A stretch of DNA of 5,021 nucleotides, taken from the NCBI GenBank assembly GCA_021161165.1, contig JAGHBF010000095.1:1-5021 (forward strand), in the 5' to 3' direction. Below are positions 1 to 5,021 of this stretch, piece after piece (position 1 is the first letter of the stretch; each line of letters begins with the position of its first letter). The notes beneath the pieces were generated by a model, which saw only the letters and a program-made list of their open reading frames with translations, had not been told where the DNA came from and did not search any database. The DNA is from Candidatus Aminicenantota bacterium. Its GTDB lineage: Bacteria > Acidobacteriota > Aminicenantia > S016-38. The translations under genes were made by a program, and so were the position numbers.

Positions 1-2
1 TT

Positions 3-689
3 TCTGAGAAATTCGGAGCTGAACCATCTGAGGCCAAAGAACTTATTATTCGTGCCAAAAGAAGTGGACTCAATCCACTGGGAATAGCCTTTCATGTCGG
101 CTCCCAGACCACCAATCCCGTTCCCTACCTTGAAACTCTTAAAATTACAAAAAGAATTTTTGATATTTTAAACTCTGAAGGTATCAATCCAACCCTTCTT
201 GATATAGGTGGAGGCTTCCCTGTTGTGTATAAACAACCATTAATGGCTATAGAACAATTTGTCGAGCCAATCTCTTCCATGCTGGACATCTATTTTCCAT
301 CAATAGAAATAATTTCTGAACCCGGGAGGTTTATAGTAGGAGATGCATGCTATCTCATAACAAGGGTTGTAGGTAAAACAATGAGAAAGGGAATGCCCTG
401 GTATTATATAGATGATGGCCTCTATGGAAGCTTTTCCGGAAAGGTATATGACCACGCAGACTATCCTGTTTTCACCCTGAAAGAAGGGGAGAAAAAACCG
501 TCTATAATAGCAGGCCCTACCTGCGATTCCTTTGATGTTGTATACAGAGAAATTCTTCTGCCAGAACTTGAAGTTGGGGATATCCTTATTTTCACAAGCA
601 TGGGGGCATATACTTATAGCAGCGCATCCAATTTCAATGGACTGGAAAAGCCTAAAATAATAATAGAGGAGGAGGAAATTGAGCTTTAA
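3..689 (+). CDS. Ornithine/lysine decarboxylase, fold-III PLP enzyme (5' partial)
   Basis: This is the C-terminal 228 residues of a PLP-dependent decarboxylase of the alanine-racemase-fold (type III) ornithine/lysine/diaminopimelate family, acting in the cytoplasm. The frame is open from the left edge. Family members run to about 380-400 residues, so roughly 150 N-terminal residues, including the PLP-binding lysine, lie outside. Visible signatures, numbered from the first visible codon: FHVGSQ (30-35), the glycine-rich phosphate loop LDIGGGFP (66-73), EPGRF (106-110), DDGLYGSF (137-144), YDH (149-151), GPTCDS (171-176) and GAY (201-203). GPTCDS carries the active-site Cys contributed across the dimer. 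The Asp of YDH contacts the distal amino group of the substrate in eukaryotic ornithine decarboxylases. GPTCDS separates it from diaminopimelate decarboxylases, which usually have a Glu after the Cys. The next gene is spermidine synthase, so ornithine to putrescine is the likely reaction; lysine as an additional substrate cannot be excluded. The C terminus ends in an acidic run encoded by the ribosome binding site of the next gene. Confidence 0.93.
   Translation, partial: SEKFGAEPSEAKELIIRAKRSGLNPLGIAFHVGSQTTNPVPYLETLKITKRIFDILNSEGINPTLLDIGGGFPVVYKQPLMAIEQFVEPISSMLDIYFPSIEIISEPGRFIVGDACYLITRVVGKTMRKGMPWYYIDDGLYGSFSGKVYDHADYPVFTLKEGEKKPSIIAGPTCDSFDVVYREILLPELEVGDILIFTSMGAYTYSSASNFNGLEKPKIIIEEEEIEL
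667..675 (+). promoter_or_regulatory. Tandem Shine-Dalgarno sequence deciding the TTG start of speE
   Basis: Two overlapping AGGAGG hexamers (667-672 and 670-675) sit 6 and 3 bases before the TTG at 679. In this frame an upstream TAG at 664-666 blocks any earlier start, and the first in-frame ATG (codon 53) would remove part of the N-terminal domain. The strong site therefore fixes the TTG start. The same bases encode the Glu run at the end of the decarboxylase, so the site lies inside the upstream coding region and translational coupling is likely. Confidence 0.85.
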
Positions 690-1542
690 ATATTTTGAAG
701 ACCTCTGGAATTTATGGTACACAGAACTGCATAATGGAACAGCAGGACTCTCTTTAAAGATCAAAAAAGTACTCTATAGCGGAGAAAGCAAATTTCAGAG
801 AATAGAAGTGTTTGACACCTACGAATATGGGAAAATGTTGGTGCTTTATGGCTCCATAATGTTCACAGAAAGGGATGAATTTGTCTATCACGAAATGATC
901 GCCCATGTCCCCCTGTTTGTTCATCCTTCACCTGAGACTGTTCTTGTAATAGGCGGAGGAGATGGGGGAACTGTAAGGGAAGTTCTCCGCCACCCTGAGG
1001 TAAAAAAGGTTAAAATGGTGGAAATTGACGAACAGGTTGTAGAAATAAGCAAAAAATACTTCCCTCAAATGTCCAGTGGGTTCTCAGATAAAAGATTGAC
1101 TTTTATATTTAAAGACGGAGCTGAATTTGTAAAGACAGACCCGGGGAAATATGATGTTTTAATTGTTGACTCTGCAGATCCTGTAGGGCCTGCAGACGTC
1201 CTGTTCAGAGAGGAATTCTTCATAAATACCAAAAAAAGATTAAAAGAAAACGGAATATTTATAGCACAAACAGAGTCTCCTTTTTACCATTCCGACATTG
1301 TAAAAAATACATATTCTATCCTGAAAGGGCTTTATAAAAACGTTTTCATGTATTGGGCATGGATTCCTGCTTACCCCAGTGCCATCTGGAGCTTTTCTTT
1401 TTGCAGTGACTCTCTCCATCCACTGGAGGACTTCAAAGAGGAACGTTATAGAGAGCTTTCTCTGGAAACAAAATATTATAATAAAGGCATTCACTTCGGA
1501 GCATTTTCTTTACCTAATTTTGCACATAAATTAATTAAATAA
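679..1542 (+). CDS. speE: Spermidine synthase (polyamine aminopropyltransferase)
   Basis: This cytoplasmic enzyme transfers the aminopropyl group of decarboxylated S-adenosylmethionine to putrescine, giving spermidine and methylthioadenosine. The 287-residue length is normal for the family. An N-terminal beta domain (about 1-65) is followed by a Rossmann-like methyltransferase-fold domain. Visible motifs: Q40, YHEM (70-73), the nucleotide-binding GGGDGG (92-97), VEID (114-117) whose acidic residues bind the ribose, KDGAEF (145-150), and the gatekeeper loop DSADPVGPAD (164-173), whose D164 and D167 hold the amine. A C-terminal ALPNF-like motif (SLPNF, 277-281) and KYYN (265-268) resemble the Thermotoga enzyme. 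DPVGPA is typical of spermidine synthases rather than thermospermine synthases. The gene starts with TTG, overlaps the upstream decarboxylase by 11 bases and is followed after 10 bases by the dehydrogenase, so the three form one operon. The upstream decarboxylase favours putrescine as acceptor. Agmatine, used by some thermophile homologues, remains possible. No speD is in the window. Confidence 0.95.
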   Translation: MSFKYFEDLWNLWYTELHNGTAGLSLKIKKVLYSGESKFQRIEVFDTYEYGKMLVLYGSIMFTERDEFVYHEMIAHVPLFVHPSPETVLVIGGGDGGTVREVLRHPEVKKVKMVEIDEQVVEISKKYFPQMSSGFSDKRLTFIFKDGAEFVKTDPGKYDVLIVDSADPVGPADVLFREEFFINTKKRLKENGIFIAQTESPFYHSDIVKNTYSILKGLYKNVFMYWAWIPAYPSAIWSFSFCSDSLHPLEDFKEERYRELSLETKYYNKGIHFGAFSLPNFAHKLIK

Positions 1543-1547
1543 GGAGG
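1541..1547 (+). promoter_or_regulatory. Ribosome binding site of the dehydrogenase gene
   Basis: AAGGAGG lies 5 bases before the ATG at 1553 and overlaps the last two bases of the speE stop codon (TAA, 1540-1542). A ribosome ending speE would reach it directly, which supports co-translation and confirms the ATG start. Confidence 0.85.
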
Positions 1548-1552
1548 ATAAA

Positions 1553-2683
1553 ATGCCTAAATACAGAATTGTTCTTTTACCAGGGGATGGAATAGGCCGG
1601 GATGTAATGGATGCTGCCAAAATAGTTCTTGAAGAAGTAAAGCTTGATGCAGAATATCTGGAGGGAGATATTGGCTGGGAATTCTGGAAAAACGAGGGCA
1701 ACCCTCTTCCCGACAGAACTATTGAGCTGTTAAAGACAGCAGACGCTGCACTTATGGGCGCTATAACTTCCAAACCCAAGGATGAGGCCGAAAAAGAACT
1801 TGCTCCGGAACTACGAGGCAAGGGTTACACATATTTTTCTCCAATAGTAAGACTCCGACAGGAATTTGACCTGTATATTAATCTGCGGCCTTGTAAGGCA
1901 TATAAAGGAAATCCATTAAATTACAAAGACAATATAGACCTTGTAATATTCAGGGAAAATACCGAGGGAATGTATGCAGGGGTTGAATTCTATCCTCTTC
2001 CGGACGAGGTAAGAAAAGCGCTTTTGATCCATCCCAAGATGAAAAAATTTGAAAAAGTCCCTGCAGACGAAATCGCTATTTCCACAAGAATAATGACAAA
2101 GAAAGGATGCGAAAGAATTGTAAGGGCAGCTTTCGAATATGCGAAAGCAAATGGTAGAAAAACAGTAACCCTTGTAGAAAAACCAAATGTTCTCAGAGAA
2201 ACAGGAGGTCTTATTACGAAAATCGCAAGAGAAATAGCAAAAGAATATCCTCAAATAGAACTCTGGGAAACCAACATTGATGCAATGGGTATGTGGCTTG
2301 TTAAAAATCCGGAAAAATATGACGTTCTGGTGGCAGAAAATCTTTTTGGAGATATTATTTCCGACCTTTCTGCGCAACTCGTTGGAGGTCTCGGGTTTGC
2401 TCCGTCGGGAAATATCGGAGAAAACTTTGCCCTCTTTGAACCTACTCACGGCTCAGCACCAAAGTATGCCGGGCTTTACAAAGTGAATCCGATAGCCATG
2501 CTCCTTGCTACTAAAATGATGCTGGACCACCTCGGGGAAAAAGAGAAAGCTTTAAGGTTAGAAAATTCCATTGCAAAGGTAATTGAGGAGGGAAAAGTAA
2601 GAACTTACGACATGGGGGGAAATAGTTCAACTCTTGATGTGGCAAATGAAGTAGCCAAAAAATACAGGGAAGGGAATTTCTAA
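1553..2683 (+). CDS. Isocitrate/isopropylmalate-family dehydrogenase, probably NADP-dependent isocitrate dehydrogenase
   Basis: This is a 376-residue beta-decarboxylating dehydrogenase that oxidises and decarboxylates a 2-hydroxy-3-carboxy acid using Mg2+. Visible family features: LLPGDGIG (8-15), LRP (111-113) and the FRENTEGMYAG segment (133-143), whose R112, R134 and Y141 match substrate and catalytic residues; K210; and the metal-binding aspartates D243, D267 and D271 around NLFGDIISDLSAQLVGGLG (263-281). The cofactor loop THGSAPKYAG (298-307), with K304, Y305, V311 and Y352, matches the NADP determinants of E. coli isocitrate dehydrogenase (Lys344, Tyr345, Val351, Tyr391), whereas NAD enzymes usually have Asp-Ile at the first two. 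Arg395 is not matched. In the substrate helix (96-102, S-P-I-V-R-L-R) the Ser is kept but the usual Asn is Ile98, so substrate assignment is less firm. It is not a clear isopropylmalate or homoisocitrate dehydrogenase. Isocitrate would yield 2-oxoglutarate, a precursor of glutamate and ornithine, which would fit the polyamine operon; this link is inferred. Confidence 0.85.
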   Translation: MPKYRIVLLPGDGIGRDVMDAAKIVLEEVKLDAEYLEGDIGWEFWKNEGNPLPDRTIELLKTADAALMGAITSKPKDEAEKELAPELRGKGYTYFSPIVRLRQEFDLYINLRPCKAYKGNPLNYKDNIDLVIFRENTEGMYAGVEFYPLPDEVRKALLIHPKMKKFEKVPADEIAISTRIMTKKGCERIVRAAFEYAKANGRKTVTLVEKPNVLRETGGLITKIAREIAKEYPQIELWETNIDAMGMWLVKNPEKYDVLVAENLFGDIISDLSAQLVGGLGFAPSGNIGENFALFEPTHGSAPKYAGLYKVNPIAMLLATKMMLDHLGEKEKALRLENSIAKVIEEGKVRTYDMGGNSSTLDVANEVAKKYREGNF

Positions 2684-2714
2684 TACTATTAAAAATTAAA
2701 TCCCTTTAGAAAAG

Positions 2715-2742
2715 TCAGGCTTCTTTTTCGCTTTTAACCTGA
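2715..2742. other. Imperfect stem-loop after the operon; no convincing terminator
   Basis: TCAGG (2715-2719) can pair with CCTGA (2738-2742), and TT (2721-2722) with AA (2736-2737) across one bulged base, enclosing a T-rich loop. No T-run follows the 3' arm, so this is not a canonical rho-independent terminator. An alternative reading is that the T-rich tract 2721-2735 itself weakens elongation. It is the only structure near the 3' end of the operon, but the stem is short and may be chance. Confidence 0.25.
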
Positions 2743-2775
2743 TATGTTAGGTAATTCTTGACCTTCACACAGGTC
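2737..2775. repeat. Two ACCT/AGGT dyads in the promoter region, possible operator
   Basis: ACCT (2737-2740) with AGGT (2749-2752) and GACCT (2760-2764) with AGGTC (2771-2775) form two inverted repeats with related half-sites and centres 23 bases apart. The second is a perfect 5-base dyad that starts inside the proposed -35 element and fills much of the spacer, a common place for a repressor operator. The spacers differ (8 and 6 bases) and the half-sites are short, so chance is a real alternative. No regulator gene is adjacent. Confidence 0.25.
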
Positions 2776-2786
2776 TGTAACATTAT
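2758..2786 (+). promoter_or_regulatory. Possible sigma-70-type promoter for the beta-barrel protein gene
   Basis: TTGACC (2758-2763) matches five of six -35 consensus bases. Seventeen bases later CATTAT (2781-2786) matches four of six -10 bases. A start about 7 bases downstream falls at or next to the ATG at 2793, implying a leaderless message. TATATT (2784-2789) is a better -10 by itself but leaves a 20-base spacer. The gap to the preceding gene (109 bases) and the change of gene class make an independent promoter reasonable. Confidence 0.4.
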
Positions 2787-2792
2787 ATTAAT

Positions 2793-3542
2793 ATGAGAAA
2801 AACATCTTTTTTAATATCTTTTTTAATTTTGGCTTTTTCTTTGACTGCGGGTGCAAGTGTAGAAATGGTTTTCAGCGGGGGGATATGGTCAATGAACTTG
2901 ATAAAAGGACAGATTGAATCTCTGGCAAATGATCAGATTGATAACGCCATACGGGACACTATCGAAAACGATTATCCTGAACTCCGGGATGCAAGCTATA
3001 TGCATACATTAAACTTCGATTCTTCGGGAGGAAACTATGGAGTTGGGCTAAGGATTTATCCAGGAGGGAAAAAAGGTAGCTTTAGCTTCGGGGTCTTCTT
3101 GTTAAAAACAGACATGAACCTCTCTATTGATGGCCTAATTCACATTGAAAAAATGGGAAACTACGGTGATCTCAATGGAACAGGCAAGATAAACATTAAC
3201 ACTCCAGCACTTTTGCTTGAACTAAGATGGGAATTTCTACCATCCAGTGTAGTCACCCCTTACATAGCCTTAGGAGGAGGTGTTGGATACCTAAACGGAA
3301 GTGCTGAATTTAATGGAAACATAGAAACCCACATTGAAGGCCAGGTTGACCACGACACAATAAGCGAAAGTAAAACCTTTGATCAGCTTCGCGAGGAAGA
3401 AGAGAATATTCCCAGCGTTTTACCTTTTGCAAAAATCGTCCTCGGTCTAAGGGCAAGGATAACGAAAAATATGAATATATTCGCAGAAGCAGGCGTCCTG
3501 AACGGTTTTGTCCTCTCCGGAGGATTGGCTTTTAGGTTCTAA
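2793..3542 (+). CDS. Secreted, probable outer-membrane beta-barrel protein
   Basis: This 249-residue protein has a clear signal peptide: a basic start (MRKTS), a hydrophobic core (about 6-18) and an A-G-A cleavage motif at 19-21, which supports the ATG chosen. The mature part has alternating hydrophobic and polar residues typical of amphipathic beta strands, for example around 82-89, 96-104, 138-148, 155-167, 213-222 and 227-233. Strands are separated by Gly/Asn/Asp-rich turns. It ends in LSGGLAFRF, with the terminal Phe that serves as the barrel-assembly (BamA) signal. About 8 strands is my estimate, and export to the outer membrane is inferred. A charged segment (about 37-66) and an acidic loop (about 176-206) would be extracellular or periplasmic additions. 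I do not recognise a specific family, and no function such as porin or adhesin can be assigned. There is no Shine-Dalgarno sequence before the ATG. It is not obviously related to the polyamine operon and faces the next gene. Confidence 0.8.
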   Translation: MRKTSFLISFLILAFSLTAGASVEMVFSGGIWSMNLIKGQIESLANDQIDNAIRDTIENDYPELRDASYMHTLNFDSSGGNYGVGLRIYPGGKKGSFSFGVFLLKTDMNLSIDGLIHIEKMGNYGDLNGTGKININTPALLLELRWEFLPSSVVTPYIALGGGVGYLNGSAEFNGNIETHIEGQVDHDTISESKTFDQLREEEENIPSVLPFAKIVLGLRARITKNMNIFAEAGVLNGFVLSGGLAFRF

Positions 3543-3565
3543 TATTCTTTAACAAAGCAACAATT
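3543..3565. other. 23-base convergent gene junction
   Basis: The beta-barrel gene and the minus-strand gene end tail to tail with 23 bases between their stop codons. The only structure is CTTT (3547-3550) pairing with AAAG (3554-3557) around three bases, too weak to act as a bidirectional terminator. The two transcripts may therefore run into each other's 3' ends. Confidence 0.5.
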
Positions 3566-5020
3566 TTATTCTTCTTCGTTTTTATCCAGAGCTTCCTTTA
3601 ATTTTTCTGCAAAGAACCCGTTTTTAGGCACACGAGGTGGTTTTTTCTTTTTAAATTTTCTCTTTTTCTTGGGGACCCAGGGTTTCTCTTCGATTTCCTC
3701 TTCTTTGTCCATTTTCTCAATCAGCTTTTCAAAACCCTTAATCCTTTCTTCTTCAGGAGTTTCCTCCTTCTGTATTGGGATTTCAGAGGCTTTATTCAGG
3801 TCAAGGAAGAAGTATCCGAATTCTTCATCAGCAACAAATTCCTCATTACCCAGCAGAGATTTAATCACATCCTCACTGGGTATTCCATTAATAAGATCCG
3901 CTATGTGGCACACTTTTAAATAATGGATCCTGAAACTTTTTTCAGCCTCTCCAAAGCTTTTAAAAATCTCCCTTAGGAGAGCAGTCAAATCCGGTATTTT
4001 TCTGAACTCTTCCAATCTTTCTGTTATTTCTTTCAGTTCAACTCTGCTGATAAAAGCCCTTTTATCCACATCAATTTCAGAAGAAATTTCAGCATCCTTC
4101 AGAACAAATTTATCTCCTTCGGGTTCGTAAACGAGCATAGGGGCATGGAATGGTTTTTTCTCCTTACGCAGGGATAGCTTGAAATGGTCACCTTCCCATT
4201 CCATGAAAAGTTGTGCACTTTGAACTACAAAGTTTTCTCTGTAATACTTTCCCAGCCCGAGAATGTAATTTTTTTCAGGGAAGTAGAACAAAGTATAGGT
4301 TCTTGAGCCATCCCTCCCTTCCAGTTCCATTTCTCCCTTCAATAGATTTCTGTACCCTTTTCTTACTCGCACACCACCACTGAGAACTTCTCTCCATGTA
4401 AGTATGTGTTTATTTCTGGATTCTTTCCTCTTCTCCTCTTTCTCGAACTCCCTGATGTTAGCTTCTACCTCTATGTTGGATCTGGAAAGAAAAACTGGAA
4501 GCTTCTTCCTTACCTTAATCGGAAGGTCTTTCTCCAGGGTTACAAGGTTAAGCCATGTGTTCCATTTCCCATATCCCTTCTTTGAAACGAGAACGAAGGT
4601 CAATTTTTTGGATTCCAGCTTTTTGTTTAAAGCAATACACCATCTTCCAAATTCAGGAGTTTCCTTCTTCTTTCCAAGTATACGTTCTACAAGTTCTTCT
4701 GTAGTGGCAGAACCACCCTTACTCTTTATATATTCCTCCACTTGAGAAATAACTTCATTCTCTATCTGGGGTATTTTTTCTGAAAGGTCAATGAATCCTC
4801 TCCATACAACGAAATCAGGATTTTTCTCAGCAATTTCAACTATCTCCTTCTTTGCCTTTTTTATCATTTCTTCTGTAGGTTTTGCTTCCTGTCTCCGCGG
4901 GTCTTTTTCTGGCTCCAGCTTGGGGCACTCTTTCAACTCGTAGCAGGGAAGATAATATCCTATTTTGGCTCTTCTCAGATAATCAAAATGTTCCTTTAAG
5001 ACACTTCTTCCTTCATATTC
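3566..5020 (-). CDS. Unrecognised protein with winged-helix-like region and lysine-rich tail (5' partial)
   Basis: At least 484 residues are visible; the frame is open to the window edge, so the true start lies beyond 5021. I do not recognise a named family. Counting from the first visible codon: residues 1-28 include EHFDYLRRAKIGYY and Cys26, with a second Cys at 32 (C-X5-C). Residues about 40-65 are charged and probably helical. Residues about 85-156 look like a winged helix: a helix (NEVISQVEEYIKSKGG), a TTEELVERIL helix, then TPEFGRWCIALNKKL and a strand-turn-strand ending near KGYGKWNTW, similar in layout to HARE-HTH domains. About 205-310 is beta-rich (RTYTLFYFPE, YILGLGKYY, LFMEWEGDHFKLSL). 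About 325-390 is helical. The tail (about 445-468) is very basic (KKKRKFKKKK), flanked by acidic stretches. Together these suggest a nucleic-acid-binding, perhaps transcription-linked protein; this is inference. No signal peptide is visible in the available part. The coding potential is good because the 28 codons upstream of the TTG at 4936 continue plausible protein. Confidence 0.75.
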   Translation of the reverse strand, partial: EYEGRSVLKEHFDYLRRAKIGYYLPCYELKECPKLEPEKDPRRQEAKPTEEMIKKAKKEIVEIAEKNPDFVVWRGFIDLSEKIPQIENEVISQVEEYIKSKGGSATTEELVERILGKKKETPEFGRWCIALNKKLESKKLTFVLVSKKGYGKWNTWLNLVTLEKDLPIKVRKKLPVFLSRSNIEVEANIREFEKEEKRKESRNKHILTWREVLSGGVRVRKGYRNLLKGEMELEGRDGSRTYTLFYFPEKNYILGLGKYYRENFVVQSAQLFMEWEGDHFKLSLRKEKKPFHAPMLVYEPEGDKFVLKDAEISSEIDVDKRAFISRVELKEITERLEEFRKIPDLTALLREIFKSFGEAEKSFRIHYLKVCHIADLINGIPSEDVIKSLLGNEEFVADEEFGYFFLDLNKASEIPIQKEETPEEERIKGFEKLIEKMDKEEEIEEKPWVPKKKRKFKKKKPPRVPKNGFFAEKLKEALDKNEEE

Positions 5021-5021
5021 C

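Noticed and set aside
225..689. Decarboxylase starting at the GTG at 225
   Set aside because: The frame is open to the left edge, and the codons before 225 encode conserved family motifs (FHVGSQ, LDIGGGFP). The gene is cut by the edge and does not start here.
300..764. Minus-strand open frame of 154 codons
   Set aside because: It lies opposite the well-supported decarboxylase and the start of speE, and its translation has no recognisable motif. It is a shadow of the real genes.
1916..2449. Minus-strand open frame of 177 codons
   Set aside because: It is fully antisense to the dehydrogenase at conserved motifs. Its Phe/Cys/Ser-rich translation is typical of a reverse-strand shadow.
2720..2735. 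T-rich tract after the operon as a rho-independent terminator
   Set aside because: Possible upstream arms (GAAAAG, AAG) form only short A/T stems with a bulge, and there is no G/C-rich stem directly before the T-run.
2743..2748. TATGTT as a -10 element of an upstream promoter
   Set aside because: It matches only four of six consensus bases and has no acceptable -35 hexamer 16-18 bases upstream.
4404..4745. Plus-strand open frame of 113 codons, with a similar one at 3669-3923
   Set aside because: Both are Ser/Phe-rich reverse complements of the Lys/Glu-rich minus-strand gene, with no ribosome binding site or motif.
1..5021. Mobile element, CRISPR array, tRNA or other RNA gene
   Set aside because: I saw no transposase or integrase motifs, no regularly spaced direct repeats and no cloverleaf-like sequence. 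Nearly all bases are coding.

Overview
The window reads as ordinary bacterial chromosome from an A+T-rich, diderm (two-membrane) bacterium. It holds five protein-coding genes, two of them cut by the window edges, and very little non-coding DNA. The diderm inference rests on a protein with a signal peptide and a C-terminal phenylalanine typical of outer-membrane beta-barrels. The Lys/Glu-rich, Gln-poor proteins and the resemblance of the spermidine synthase to the Thermotoga enzyme hint at a thermophile, possibly from a deep or uncultured lineage. That is an inference from composition; nothing here fixes the taxon.

Left half (1-2683, + strand): a tightly packed polyamine operon that enters from the left. 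The 3' part of a fold-III PLP-dependent ornithine/lysine decarboxylase overlaps a TTG-started spermidine synthase (speE) by 11 bases. Ten bases after speE comes an isocitrate/isopropylmalate-family beta-decarboxylating dehydrogenase. The first two enzymes give a coherent route from ornithine to putrescine to spermidine. The decarboxylated S-adenosylmethionine donor must come from SpeD encoded elsewhere. The dehydrogenase, if it is an isocitrate dehydrogenase, could supply 2-oxoglutarate for glutamate and hence ornithine. Its substrate pocket departs from the classical isocitrate dehydrogenase signature, so its substrate is not certain.

Middle (2684-3542): a 109-base gap contains two small dyads and a plausible sigma-70-type promoter placed so close to the next ATG that the transcript would be leaderless. 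It precedes a 249-residue secreted, probably outer-membrane beta-barrel protein. This gene lacks the strong Shine-Dalgarno sequences seen in the operon.

Right (3566-5020, - strand): a convergent gene, separated by only 23 bases, runs off the right edge. It encodes a protein of at least 484 residues that I do not recognise as a named family. It has a winged-helix-like (HARE-HTH-like) region near the visible N terminus, a beta-rich middle and a strongly basic, lysine-rich tail, which suggests nucleic-acid binding. Its frame stays open to the window edge, so an internal TTG at 4936 should not be taken as the start.

I found no RNA gene, CRISPR array, insertion sequence or integration site. The most interesting items are the unrecognised basic winged-helix-like protein, the altered substrate pocket of the dehydrogenase beside polyamine genes, and the leaderless-looking promoter.
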